Below, in pieces: positions 16,577 to 24,790 of a DNA stretch of 64,000 bases. Where the stretch lies: positions 62,001 through 126,000 of the forward strand of contig CANLWK010000007.1 of the NCBI GenBank assembly GCA_947494805.1, read 5' to 3'. The position numbers and the translations under genes were made by a program. Under the pieces are notes generated by a model that ran no database searches, was not told where the DNA came from, and was given only the letters and a program-made list of their open reading frames with translations. The DNA is from an uncultured Croceitalea sp. (GTDB lineage Bacteria; Bacteroidota; Bacteroidia; Flavobacteriales; Flavobacteriaceae). The stretch's first letter is position 1. Each line of letters opens with the position of its first letter.

Positions 16577-17689
16577 ATGAGAATCGGATACGACGCCAAA
16601 CGTATTTTTCATAACAATACTGGTCTCGGTAATTATGGAAGGGATATTGTGCGTATTTTGAATACGAATCCGGCTATTGAACATTTTTTTCTTTTTAATA
16701 CCAAAAAGTCAAATTTAGAGCACAAGGTCATTCTTGATAAAGCTACAATAGTATATCCAAAGGGTTGGTTTTGGAAAGTTTTTCCATCGTTATGGCGACT
16801 TACTGGGCAATGGAAACAAATCATCTCTTCCAACGTTGATTACTATCATGGGCTTTCCGGCGAAATTCCGATTCAGTTGAAGAAAAATGGAATTTTTAAG
16901 ATTGTTACCATCCACGACTTGATTTTTTTAAGTCACCCACACTATTATAATTTTTTTGACCGAATTATCTATAAACTAAAGTTTCAATACGCCGTCAATA
17001 GTGCAGATCATATTATAGCCATCAGTGAACAGACAAAGAACGATATCGTTCAATTCTTGAATGTCGATGAATCAAAAATCAGTGTAGTGTACCAAGGCTG
17101 TAACAGAGTATACAAACAAACATACACCATAAAAGAAAAAGAAAGAACTAAAGAAAAGTTCAAGCTTCCCGATGAATATATTTTGAATGTAGGAACCATT
17201 CAGGAGCGAAAAAATGCGTTGTCGCTTGTAAAAGCTATTGCCGACACTGACTATCACCTGGTATTGGTAGGCAAAGAAAAAGCTTATGCAAAAAAATTGC
17301 ACCAGTACATTGCAAAAAACAATTTAAGCAATCAAGTCTTTTTCCTTAAAGATGTAGGAGCTGAAGAACTTGCTATAATCTATCAGAACGCCACAGTTTT
17401 TTGCTACCCATCCATTTGTGAAGGTTTTGGCATTCCAATTATTGAGGCCTTGTATAGTAACCTTCCGGTCATTACCACAAAAGGTGGCTGTTTTCCAGAG
17501 GCCGCAGGACCAGATTCTGTGTTTATAAATCCAACTAATATCGATTCCATAAAGGCAGCTTTAGCAAGCTTATATGAAAATCCTGAAAAGCGAAAATCCA
17601 TGGCCACAAAAGGATATGAATACGTACAGCGCTTTTCAGATGAAAATGTGGCCGACAATTTATTGAAACTTTACAAATCAATTCAATAA
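16577..17689 (+). CDS. Glycosyltransferase family 4
   Basis: A 370-residue GT-B retaining glycosyltransferase of the GT4 family (mannosyltransferase-like). The N-terminal domain starts MRIGYDAKRIFHNNTGLGNY with the flexible Gly loop for the acceptor, and TIHDLIFLSHP carries the catalytic-region His-Asp. The C-terminal domain has ILNVGTIQERKN, then VFFLKDVGAEEL, and the donor-binding E-x7-E segment CEGFGIPIIEALYSNLPVIT with EAAGP. It is cytoplasmic or peripheral to the membrane. The stop codon is directly followed by the ATG of the next glycosyltransferase gene with no spacing, so they are co-translated. It is part of the LPS or capsule glycan block. Confidence 0.9.
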   Translation: MRIGYDAKRIFHNNTGLGNYGRDIVRILNTNPAIEHFFLFNTKKSNLEHKVILDKATIVYPKGWFWKVFPSLWRLTGQWKQIISSNVDYYHGLSGEIPIQLKKNGIFKIVTIHDLIFLSHPHYYNFFDRIIYKLKFQYAVNSADHIIAISEQTKNDIVQFLNVDESKISVVYQGCNRVYKQTYTIKEKERTKEKFKLPDEYILNVGTIQERKNALSLVKAIADTDYHLVLVGKEKAYAKKLHQYIAKNNLSNQVFFLKDVGAEELAIIYQNATVFCYPSICEGFGIPIIEALYSNLPVITTKGGCFPEAAGPDSVFINPTNIDSIKAALASLYENPEKRKSMATKGYEYVQRFSDENVADNLLKLYKSIQ

Positions 17690-18760
17690 ATGGGTGGGAT
17701 ATGTTTCTTTAATACTGCTCAAGCGTGGGGCGGAGGTGAAAAATGGCACTTTGAGATAAGTAAACACCTTCACCAAAAAGGCTATAATGTATTTGTATTC
17801 GCCCACGCTAAAAGTGTTTTGCTTCAAAAATTGATTGAAGTACAAATTCCTTCTGCAGGTGTGAGTATTTCAAATTTGAGTTTTCTAAATCCTTTCCAAT
17901 ATCTAAAACTCGTTCGATTGCTCAAAACACACCAATTTGATACCATCGTAATGAACTTATCCCGGGATGTAAAGGTAGCTGGACCTTCCGCAAAGAAAGC
18001 TGGTATCAAAAGAATCATTTATAGAAGGGGAAGTGCAATACCCATTAAAAATTCGTTTTTGAACAGGTACTATTTCAAAAATGTACTTACTGAAGTTTTG
18101 GCCAATTCAATGGCCACACAAAAAACCGTTCTAGAAAACAATGCATCCCTAATTGCAGAAGAAAAAATCACGGTCATTTACAATGGCATAAAAATTGAAG
18201 CTGAAGCCGAAGAACGGCCGCCCAATGAAATTTTCACATTGATCAACTTGGGGCGGTTAGAGTACCAAAAAAATCAAAGGTTTTTGATAAAGTTGGCCGC
18301 TGAACTCAAAAAAAGGCAGTTACCCTTTAAAATGCTAATTGGCGGGGAAGGAAGTTTAAAAAAAGAACTAGAAGACTCAATAAAGCAATTTAATGTTGAA
18401 AATGAAGTGGAACTTGTTGGATTTATCGAAAAACCACTGCGATTTATCGCCCAAGCCGACGTATTTTTGCTATCCTCTTTTTGGGAAGGTTTTGGATATG
18501 TTTTGGCCGAGGCAGCATTGTGTAAAAAACCAATCATAGCTTTTGACACAAGTAGCAATCCCGAACTGGTGATAGACGGAAAAAACGGTTATCTGGTGCC
18601 TGAAAATAACATGATTGTTTTTGCCGATAAAATAGAGGAGCTCTTTAAAGACCCTAAATTGGGTAAACGACTTGGAGAAACTGGATCTCAATTGGTTTTA
18701 AAGAATTTTGACAAAGACAAGCAATTAAGAAAAATCGAGGAGTATCTAGTGCATGCCTGA
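17690..18760 (+). CDS. Glycosyltransferase family 4
   Basis: A 356-residue GT4 enzyme. Its N-terminal acceptor loop is AQAWGGGEKWHFEISKHL, with the Gly-rich turn. The donor domain has LINLGRLEYQKNQRF, KMLIGGEGSLKKEL, VELVGFIEKP and the E-x7-E segment FWEGFGYVLAEAALCKKPII. All features of an active retaining transferase are kept. It begins immediately after the stop codon of the preceding GT4 gene and overlaps the following GT2 gene by eight bases, so these three genes form one translational unit. The sugar is not readable from sequence. Confidence 0.9.
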   Translation: MGGICFFNTAQAWGGGEKWHFEISKHLHQKGYNVFVFAHAKSVLLQKLIEVQIPSAGVSISNLSFLNPFQYLKLVRLLKTHQFDTIVMNLSRDVKVAGPSAKKAGIKRIIYRRGSAIPIKNSFLNRYYFKNVLTEVLANSMATQKTVLENNASLIAEEKITVIYNGIKIEAEAEERPPNEIFTLINLGRLEYQKNQRFLIKLAAELKKRQLPFKMLIGGEGSLKKELEDSIKQFNVENEVELVGFIEKPLRFIAQADVFLLSSFWEGFGYVLAEAALCKKPIIAFDTSSNPELVIDGKNGYLVPENNMIVFADKIEELFKDPKLGKRLGETGSQLVLKNFDKDKQLRKIEEYLVHA

Positions 18761-19529
18761 AGAAAATACCAAAATATCAGCACTTTTAATAACATTCAAT
18801 GAACAAGACAACATTGAAGATGTTTTAGCAAACCTTGATTTTGCAGACGAAATCATCGTGGTTGATTCTTTTAGCACAGACAACACCGTGAATCTTATCA
18901 AAAAACACAAAAATGTGACTTTGTTGCAACGAAAGTTTGTTAATTATACAGACCAAAAGGCATTTGCACTAAAACAAGCAACTAATGACTGGATCATCTT
19001 CTTAGATGCCGATGAGCGAGTTACTCCGGCGCTTAAGTCAGAAATTCTAAGTACCATAAATTCAATAGATATTACAGCTGTAGCCTTTTATTTTCTAAGA
19101 ACGTTTATGTTTCAAAATGAGGTTTTGCGGTTTAGTGGTTGGCAAAGTGATAAAAATTATCGGTTGTTCAGAAAAAGTAAGGTGTATTTTACCCAAGAGC
19201 GTATTGTACATGAAACCTTAGTGGTCGATGGTGTTTCAGGTACTTTGAAAAACAAGTTACTACATTATTCGTTCAAAAATTACGAAGACTATAAAGGAAA
19301 AATGCTCAAATATGGTAGAATGAAGGCCATTGAAGAAAATAAAAAAGGTAAAAAGGCCTACTGGTTTCATTTCATTTTCCGCCCATCTTATAAGTTCTTC
19401 AACCATTATATTCTAAGATTGGGCATTTTAGACGGCAAAAAAGGAATTACCATCTGTTATCTCAATGCATTGGGCGTATTGGAACGCTACCGTGAAATGA
19501 AAAGACTGCAGCAATCAAGTTCTCTTTAG
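18753..19529 (+). CDS. Glycosyltransferase family 2, WaaE/KdtX-like (copy 2)
   Basis: A 258-residue GT-A enzyme and clear paralogue of the gene at 14489. Shared stretches include FADEIIVVDSFS, the TDQKxFAL segment, QATNDW, FSGWQ and IVHETL, and the order of motifs is the same. The metal site reads LDADERV. The C-terminal helices are basic and aromatic. It overlaps the GT4 gene before it by eight bases, and the YrdC-like gene begins on its stop codon. Two copies in one locus suggest two successive core residues added by related enzymes. Copy 2 starts with a normal ATG, copy 1 with TTG. Confidence 0.88.
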   Translation: MPEENTKISALLITFNEQDNIEDVLANLDFADEIIVVDSFSTDNTVNLIKKHKNVTLLQRKFVNYTDQKAFALKQATNDWIIFLDADERVTPALKSEILSTINSIDITAVAFYFLRTFMFQNEVLRFSGWQSDKNYRLFRKSKVYFTQERIVHETLVVDGVSGTLKNKLLHYSFKNYEDYKGKMLKYGRMKAIEENKKGKKAYWFHFIFRPSYKFFNHYILRLGILDGKKGITICYLNALGVLERYREMKRLQQSSSL

Positions 19530-20095
19530 TGCAGAGCTTTCAAGAAAATATTAATGACTGTGTTCAAGTGCTTACATCCGGTGGCACGATGTTATTCCCT
19601 ACCGACACCGGATGGTGCATTGGCTGTGATGCTACAAATGACCTGGCCATTCTAAAGGCGCTAGCTTTCAACGACTGTTCAGAAAGTGCTTTTTTAACTT
19701 GTTTGGTTGCAAATCAAGCTATGCTCGAACGGCATATAGCCAAAGTACCTGACGTCGCTTATGACATTATGGACCTTTCGATCAAACCCACTACCCTAGT
19801 TTTAGACCATCCCGTAAGATTCGCGAAAAGTTTAATTGACAATTATAGCATTGGCATTAGGGTAGCATCTGATAAATTTTGCCAGTATCTTATCAATAGG
19901 TTCAAAAGACCAGTTCTTGCTATTCCGGTCCATCCCATTGACAAGCCTCATCCAATAAACATCAAGGAGATTTCAAACGAAATTTTAAAGAGCGTTGACT
20001 ATGTGGTAAATTTGCAACTAGAAAAAGAAAATACTTCCCTTTCGTCAATCATTAAATTGAGCAACGACGGAACCGTGCAAGTAATTCGTGAATAG
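19529..20095 (+). CDS. YrdC/Sua5-domain protein, divergent
   Basis: A 188-residue protein of the YrdC/Sua5 fold, which in TsaC makes threonylcarbamoyl-AMP for the t6A modification of tRNA. The first strand and loop, GGTMLFPTDTGWCIGCDATN, match the family well. The usual lysine/arginine motif (KxRP near residue 50) is replaced by AFNDCSESAF, and the usual STSAN loop reads AIPVHPIDKPHP. So key substrate residues are not kept, and the enzyme may be altered or inactive for this reaction. It starts with GTG on the last base of the previous stop codon (TAGTG) and precedes a CCA-adding-type gene by 17 bp, which keeps a tRNA connection. The fold is fairly sure; the activity is not. Confidence 0.75.
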   Translation: MQSFQENINDCVQVLTSGGTMLFPTDTGWCIGCDATNDLAILKALAFNDCSESAFLTCLVANQAMLERHIAKVPDVAYDIMDLSIKPTTLVLDHPVRFAKSLIDNYSIGIRVASDKFCQYLINRFKRPVLAIPVHPIDKPHPINIKEISNEILKSVDYVVNLQLEKENTSLSSIIKLSNDGTVQVIRE

Positions 20096-20112
20096 TGAAT
20101 CACTCTTGTTGA

Positions 20113-21534
20113 ATGGACTACCTTGAAGCATTACAAAATCCGATTTTCAAAATCGTTGGTACATGTGCAGATGAACTGAACGTAAAAGCCTATGTCATCG
20201 GAGGTTTTGTAAGGGATTTTATACTAAAAAGAGAAAGCGCCAAAGATATCGACATTGTTGCTGTCGGAAGCGGTATTGAATTGGCGCAAAGAGTGGGCCA
20301 TGCCCTTGAAGGCAGACCCGAGGTCACTATATTTAAAAACTTCGGCACGGCCATGTTGAAGTATAATGACCTAGAGATAGAATTTGTTGGAGCCAGAAAA
20401 GAAAGCTACCAAAGAGACAGTCGCAAACCCATTGTAGAAGACGGCACACTTGAAGATGATCAAAATCGGCGGGATCTCACCATCAATGCATTGGCCATAT
20501 CACTGAATACAGATAGTTACGGCTTATTTATTGATCCTTTCAATGGTGTCGAGGACCTTAAAAACAAAATCATCAGAACACCTTTGGCCCCTGCAATCAC
20601 TTACTCTGACGATCCACTTCGTATGATGCGGGCCATTCGTTTTGCCACCCAATTGAATTTTGAAATTGAATTGAGTTCTTTAAAGGCCATTAATGAAAAC
20701 AAAGAGCGTATCAACATTATTTCAAAAGAACGCATTGTTGATGAGCTACATAAAATAATAGGTTCTACAAAACCTTCAAAAGGGTTTGCACTCTTGCACA
20801 AAACAGGATTGCTCCCTATAATTCTACCTGAACTAACTTCACTGCAAGGTATTGATGAGGTTGAGGGGCAACGCCATAAAGACAACTTCTGGCATACGCT
20901 TGAAGTGGTCGACAATATCTCAAAAACTACGGATAACCTATGGTTACGTTGGGCGGCTTTGCTGCATGATATTGGAAAGGCGCCTACTAAAAGATTTGAC
21001 AAAAAAATAGGTTGGACCTTTCATGCACATGAGTTTGTTGGTGCAAAAATGGTCTATAAATTGTTCAAACGGTTGCGCATGCCACTGAACGATAAAATGA
21101 AATTTGTACAAAAGATGGTACTTATGAGTTCGCGGCCTATTATACTATCAGAAGACCATGTCACGGATTCAGCAGTTCGCAGACTGGTTTTTGATGCTGG
21201 CGACTACGTTGAAGATTTGATGATACTTTGTGAAGCTGACATCACCACCAAAAACCCTAGAAAGCAAAAAAGGTATTTGAAGAATTTTCAAATCGTACGC
21301 CAAAAAATTGTTGAAGTTGAAGAACGTGACCGTATTCGCAACTTTCAGCCCCCAGTTTCGGGTGAAGAGATTATGAGAACCTTTGGTTTAAAACCTTCCA
21401 AAGAAATTGGTGTGATCAAAGAAGCGATCAAAGAGGCCATTTTAGCAGGTAAGATTCCGAATGAGTATGAAGCCGCCCATAATTTTATGCTCAAAACAGG
21501 TATAAAGATTGGTTTAAAACCGGTGACAACATGA
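20113..21534 (+). CDS. CCA tRNA nucleotidyltransferase family protein with HD domain
   Basis: A 473-residue class-II polynucleotidyl transferase of the tRNA CCA-adding/poly(A) polymerase family. The head domain shows [12 protein letters not shown], the two metal Asp in KDIDIVAVG, and [11 protein letters not shown]. The neck and body include [16 protein letters not shown] (the EDxxR-like flipping motif region), followed by an HD phosphohydrolase domain with [11 protein letters not shown] near residues 278-288. Such HD-fused forms are usual in Bacteroidota. It overlaps ctaA by four bases (ATGA). Whether it adds CCA or poly(A) cannot be settled by sight, though CCA addition is the common annotation. 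Confidence 0.9.
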   Translation: MDYLEALQNPIFKIVGTCADELNVKAYVIGGFVRDFILKRESAKDIDIVAVGSGIELAQRVGHALEGRPEVTIFKNFGTAMLKYNDLEIEFVGARKESYQRDSRKPIVEDGTLEDDQNRRDLTINALAISLNTDSYGLFIDPFNGVEDLKNKIIRTPLAPAITYSDDPLRMMRAIRFATQLNFEIELSSLKAINENKERINIISKERIVDELHKIIGSTKPSKGFALLHKTGLLPIILPELTSLQGIDEVEGQRHKDNFWHTLEVVDNISKTTDNLWLRWAALLHDIGKAPTKRFDKKIGWTFHAHEFVGAKMVYKLFKRLRMPLNDKMKFVQKMVLMSSRPIILSEDHVTDSAVRRLVFDAGDYVEDLMILCEADITTKNPRKQKRYLKNFQIVRQKIVEVEERDRIRNFQPPVSGEEIMRTFGLKPSKEIGVIKEAIKEAILAGKIPNEYEAAHNFMLKTGIKIGLKPVTT

Positions 21535-22565
21535 AGAAGAATTTTTTAAAACTTGCCAAGCTTTCTTTGATATTGGTCTATTTGGTCATTATTGCAGGTG
21601 CTGTTGTTCGCATGACCGGAAGTGGAATGGGGTGTCCAGATTGGCCAAAATGTTTTGGTTACTACGTTCCACCTACCGATGTTGAAACATTACAATGGCA
21701 AACCAATCGAGAATTTAAAAAAGGACAGGTCATTATATATGGTGAAACCCTGCAAGTGGCCAAACGCGATTTTACCACGGCCGACACTTTTTTTGACAAC
21801 AACTGGGAGGCGTATACCAAACACGATTATGCAATTTTTAATGTTTGGCATACCTGGATAGAGTATGTTAACAGATTACTTGGAGCCTTGGCAGGCCTAG
21901 CTACTCTGGCCCTCGCCCTACTCTCTTTGCGATACTGGTCAGAGAACAAACTGCTCACACTCTTGTCATGGCTCATTGTCTTTGGCATGGGGTTTCAGGC
22001 TTGGTTGGGTGCAACGGTTGTTTATTCCCTTTTAGCACCGGTGCGCATCACACTGCATATGCTTATGGCCTTGGTTATTGTAGGTTTATTGATTTACCTT
22101 ATCTATAGAACGAGTGATAAAAAAGTTAAAGCAGAAACTAAGATACCTCTTAAGAACTTACTTATAAGTGCTTTGGCCTTGACATTGGTTCAAATCGCGC
22201 TAGGCACCCAAGTGCGTCAATTTGTAGATGAACAAATTGATACCTTAGGCGAATCTGCTAAAAATCTTTGGTTAGCTAGTCCAACATTAAAGTTTTATAT
22301 ACATAGGTCACTTTCAATTGTGGTATTGCTGCTAAACGGTTGTATCTTTTGGATGATTAAAAGGAAGAAGCTTACACTGCCTAAAATGAACTGGGTGTTA
22401 GCTCTTCTACTGTTAGAAATTGCTACGGGCATTGTTATGTACTACTTTGACTTTCCCTTTGCAAGCCAGCCGCTGCACCTGGTTTTGGCAAGTTTACTTT
22501 TTGGAGTTCAATTTTATCTCATCCTTGAAGTCTCACAAAAACAGGCTTTTGGCACAAATTCTTAA
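21531..22565 (+). CDS. ctaA: Heme A synthase (COX15/CtaA family)
   Basis: Oxidises heme O to heme A for aa3-type cytochrome oxidase. The 344-residue protein has about eight transmembrane segments in two four-helix halves. Characteristic features are [17 protein letters not shown] near residues 27-43 with the two Cys, [17 protein letters not shown] with a heme His, [17 protein letters not shown] and a final [10 protein letters not shown] helix. The large periplasmic loop between residues 43 and 105 is typical of the Bacteroidota/eukaryote-type form. It is co-translated with the upstream nucleotidyltransferase gene by an ATGA overlap. Confidence 0.93.
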   Translation: MKKNFLKLAKLSLILVYLVIIAGAVVRMTGSGMGCPDWPKCFGYYVPPTDVETLQWQTNREFKKGQVIIYGETLQVAKRDFTTADTFFDNNWEAYTKHDYAIFNVWHTWIEYVNRLLGALAGLATLALALLSLRYWSENKLLTLLSWLIVFGMGFQAWLGATVVYSLLAPVRITLHMLMALVIVGLLIYLIYRTSDKKVKAETKIPLKNLLISALALTLVQIALGTQVRQFVDEQIDTLGESAKNLWLASPTLKFYIHRSLSIVVLLLNGCIFWMIKRKKLTLPKMNWVLALLLLEIATGIVMYYFDFPFASQPLHLVLASLLFGVQFYLILEVSQKQAFGTNS

Positions 22566-22972
22566 GCAGAGTCATAGTCATATGATACACAAAAAGTGAT
22601 GTACGGTTACGCCCAATAATTGCTCAAAACGCTACACTACAAAATTCCCTATTACTCACAACACATCTATCTTGTCAGACAACAAAAGTTGTTGTGGGCG
22701 GCAATGCTATAGTACATTTGACCCAACACAAACACAGAACTAAACCATTAACTAAAATCTATACATCGTGAACTTCAACACGTTTTAACGAAAATCACAT
22801 TTCCTTTTAGACTTTGATCTCATTGAGAAAAGTTATTGAATATCTTATTGTATGCACATATGATGATATGATGGGGTTCATTAGCATATCTTACAGTCAA
22901 CGTTTATTTCAAACACATTTAAAAGTATACCCAGGTAGGATGGGGTATTATCATGGTCAGATTTTTGATTTG

Positions 22973-22996
22973 AAAGCCTAACATTTGTTAGGCTTT
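22973..22996 (+). terminator. Intrinsic terminator
   Basis: A perfect 10-bp stem (AAAGCCTAAC with GTTAGGCTTT) closes a four-base ATTT loop and is followed by TATTTT. It lies directly on the stop of the small ORF and just before the promoter of the PRiA4_ORF3-like gene. Confidence 0.85.
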
Positions 22997-23000
22997 TATT

Positions 23001-23032
23001 TTGAACTTAAGTTACAAATCTTTGTAACTTTG
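23001..23032 (+). promoter_or_regulatory. Promoter of the PRiA4-like/yejK gene pair
   Basis: TTG at 23001-23003 and TAACTTTG at 23025-23032 are separated by 21 bp, a full match to the Bacteroidota -33/-7 pattern. The expected transcript start is about 15 bp before the ATG at 23054, and the promoter directly follows a terminator. Confidence 0.7.
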
Positions 23033-23053
23033 CCCTCACCCAATTTTTAACGG

Positions 23054-23548
23054 ATGATTTATAAAATCAGGATTATTCTTGACGCAGAAGAGGATATTTT
23101 TAGGGACCTTGAACTAGAGAGTTTAAATACACTAGAAGACTTTCACAATGCCATAACCCAAGCATTTGGTTTTATGGGCAATGAAATGGCCTCTTTTTAT
23201 ACCTGTGACCTTGAATGGAACCAAGATGAAGAGATTGCATTGTTCGACATGAGCGAAAATGGCTCTGATGTCCGATTAATGAACGAAACACTTGTTGACG
23301 ATGTACTTTCTGAAAAGTCTCCGAAACTGATTTACGTTTATGATTTTTTCAATATGTGGACGTTCTTTGTTGAGCTGGCTGACATAGTTGAAAAAGAAGA
23401 CGGAAGAACCTATCCTAACGTATTGTTCAGTTTTGGTGAATTGCCCGATTCGCCGCCTGAAAAAAAGTTTGAATCAAAGCCATCTATAGATTTTGATGAC
23501 TCGTTAGGCAGTTATGACGACCTTGATTTTGATGAAAATTGGAACTAG
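23054..23548 (+). CDS. PRiA4_ORF3-like protein
   Basis: A 164-residue acidic cytoplasmic protein similar to the plasmid pRiA4b ORF-3 family. The N-terminal strand MIYKIRIILD, the LEDFHNAITQAFGF segment with the Ala-Phe-Gly pattern, and the YVYDFFNMWTFFVEL stretch (the family's Y-x-Y-D-x-G-D-x-W-like segment) are recognisable. The C-terminal 40 residues are Asp-rich and probably disordered. The role of this family is not known; it occurs on plasmids, near transposons and in Bacteroidota chromosomes. It has its own promoter and is followed by a yejK-like gene after 33 bp. Confidence 0.8.
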   Translation: MIYKIRIILDAEEDIFRDLELESLNTLEDFHNAITQAFGFMGNEMASFYTCDLEWNQDEEIALFDMSENGSDVRLMNETLVDDVLSEKSPKLIYVYDFFNMWTFFVELADIVEKEDGRTYPNVLFSFGELPDSPPEKKFESKPSIDFDDSLGSYDDLDFDENWN

Positions 23549-23581
23549 TTTCAAACCCTAATTTAACTACTTACGTTTACT

Positions 23582-24640
23582 ATGCTAAACCTATACCCAG
23601 CGCAAATAGAAAGTGTTTCACTGCACAGAGTTGGTAATAAAAACAAAAATGAAGTAATCTTTCTGTCTTCTGAACCATTTAGTTTAAATGATGAAATGTC
23701 AGGTTTGCTCAAAGAATATTTCTTTAGACCTTTCCGTGAAAAAGAAGAAAACTATTTTCGATTCTCAAATGAGGTAGATGTTGAATTCAATGAAATCTAT
23801 AAATCTGTAGTTGAAATTTTTGCAGATACATCGAAACTACATAGTGAGTCAAAAAAAATTACTACACACCTGTATGAACAGTCCAACCATCCACATATCA
23901 AAAGTGGTGAAGTTTATATTGTACACTTTTCTGATATAATGGTTGACAATAAAAAAACTGAAGCTATCGGTATTTTTAAAAGTGAGCTCAAACATGACTT
24001 TTTACAGTTTCAAGAAAAGAATCAAAATTTAGATATTCTTATACAGCAGGGCATAAACGTCAATAAATTGGACAAAGGGTGTTTGGTCTTCAATCTAGAC
24101 AAAGAAGAGGGGTACAAAGTGCTTTCGGTAGATAGTAACCGTTACGATGCTAAATACTGGATTGAAAACTTTTTAGATTTAGAACCTTTGACCGATGAAA
24201 ACTTTTACACAAAAAACTATTTGAAGTTCTGTCAAAACTTTGCCAAAGATGTGGTGTTACCAGCCGAAGACAAGCAGCAAGAAGTGCTCTTTATGAACCG
24301 TGCCGTCAACCATTTTGCAAAAAATGACGAATTTGAAGAAACCAGTTTTTTGAACGAGGTCATGGAAAACCCAGAGCTGATTCCTGAATTCAAACATTAC
24401 AAAGTCGAAAAAGGGCCAAAATTTAGTATTGAAGACGTATCAAATTTTGATATTGCCAATAAGGCGGTTTCTGATGCACGAAAGAAAATCAAAAATGTCA
24501 TTAACCTAGATACCAATATTCAAATCAAAATGGATTTCATTAATCCAGAATCTGCCGAAAAGTTTGTAGAAAAAGGTTGGGACGAAGAACGTCAAATGTA
24601 TTATTATTTGGTCTATTTTAATAAGGAACAAAAGAGTTAG
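23582..24640 (+). CDS. Nucleoid-associated protein, YejK/NdpA family
   Basis: A 352-residue protein of the NdpA/YejK nucleoid-associated family (PF04245). It shows the family layout: an N-terminal part with VEIFADTSKLHSESKKITTHLYEQSNHPHIKSGE-type pattern near residues 75-110, a central IVHFSDIMVDNKKTEAIGIFKSE strand pair and LDKGCLVFN, and a C-terminal MDFINPESAEKFVEKGWDEE stretch. Proteins of this family bind or sit near the nucleoid; the molecular role is not firmly known. No catalytic motif is visible. It lies downstream of the PRiA4_ORF3-like gene, with which it is probably co-transcribed, and convergent with the kinase-like gene. Confidence 0.82.
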   Translation: MLNLYPAQIESVSLHRVGNKNKNEVIFLSSEPFSLNDEMSGLLKEYFFRPFREKEENYFRFSNEVDVEFNEIYKSVVEIFADTSKLHSESKKITTHLYEQSNHPHIKSGEVYIVHFSDIMVDNKKTEAIGIFKSELKHDFLQFQEKNQNLDILIQQGINVNKLDKGCLVFNLDKEEGYKVLSVDSNRYDAKYWIENFLDLEPLTDENFYTKNYLKFCQNFAKDVVLPAEDKQQEVLFMNRAVNHFAKNDEFEETSFLNEVMENPELIPEFKHYKVEKGPKFSIEDVSNFDIANKAVSDARKKIKNVINLDTNIQIKMDFINPESAEKFVEKGWDEERQMYYYLVYFNKEQKS

Positions 24641-24738
24641 AAATCAAATTGACTAAAAACTTCAAGAAAACAGTTTAGGGGCTTTCACAAAAATTACAGG
24701 ATCAGCGGATTAGTTAATTAAGTTCAATTTTTGAACCG

Positions 24739-24787
24739 ACTCCTAACTCCTAACTCCTAACTCCTAACTCCTAACTCCTAACTCCTA
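24739..24787 (+). repeat. Seven-copy 7-bp tandem repeat
   Basis: The heptamer ACTCCTA is repeated seven times without a mismatch (49 bp), between the convergent yejK-like and kinase-like genes. It ends three bases before the stop codon of the minus-strand gene. Simple repeats of this kind can change copy number by slipped-strand mispairing. Confidence 0.95.
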
Positions 24788-24790
24788 AAA

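Larger units (their letters stand above)
22566..23053 (+). other. Long intergenic region with a possible small ORF and a terminator
   Basis: This stretch of 488 bp has no gene of normal size. It holds a possible small ORF (TTG at 22814 or ATG at 22868, stop 22979-22981), a strong hairpin terminator at 22973-22996 and the promoter of the next gene at 23001-23032. The first about 240 bases (22566-22805) show nothing that I recognise; a non-coding RNA cannot be excluded because the terminator stands more than 400 bp after ctaA. Confidence 0.6.

Noticed and set aside
24739-24787. Considered as a CRISPR-like or attachment-site array
   Set aside because: The unit is only seven bases with no spacers and no nearby integrase or Cas gene.
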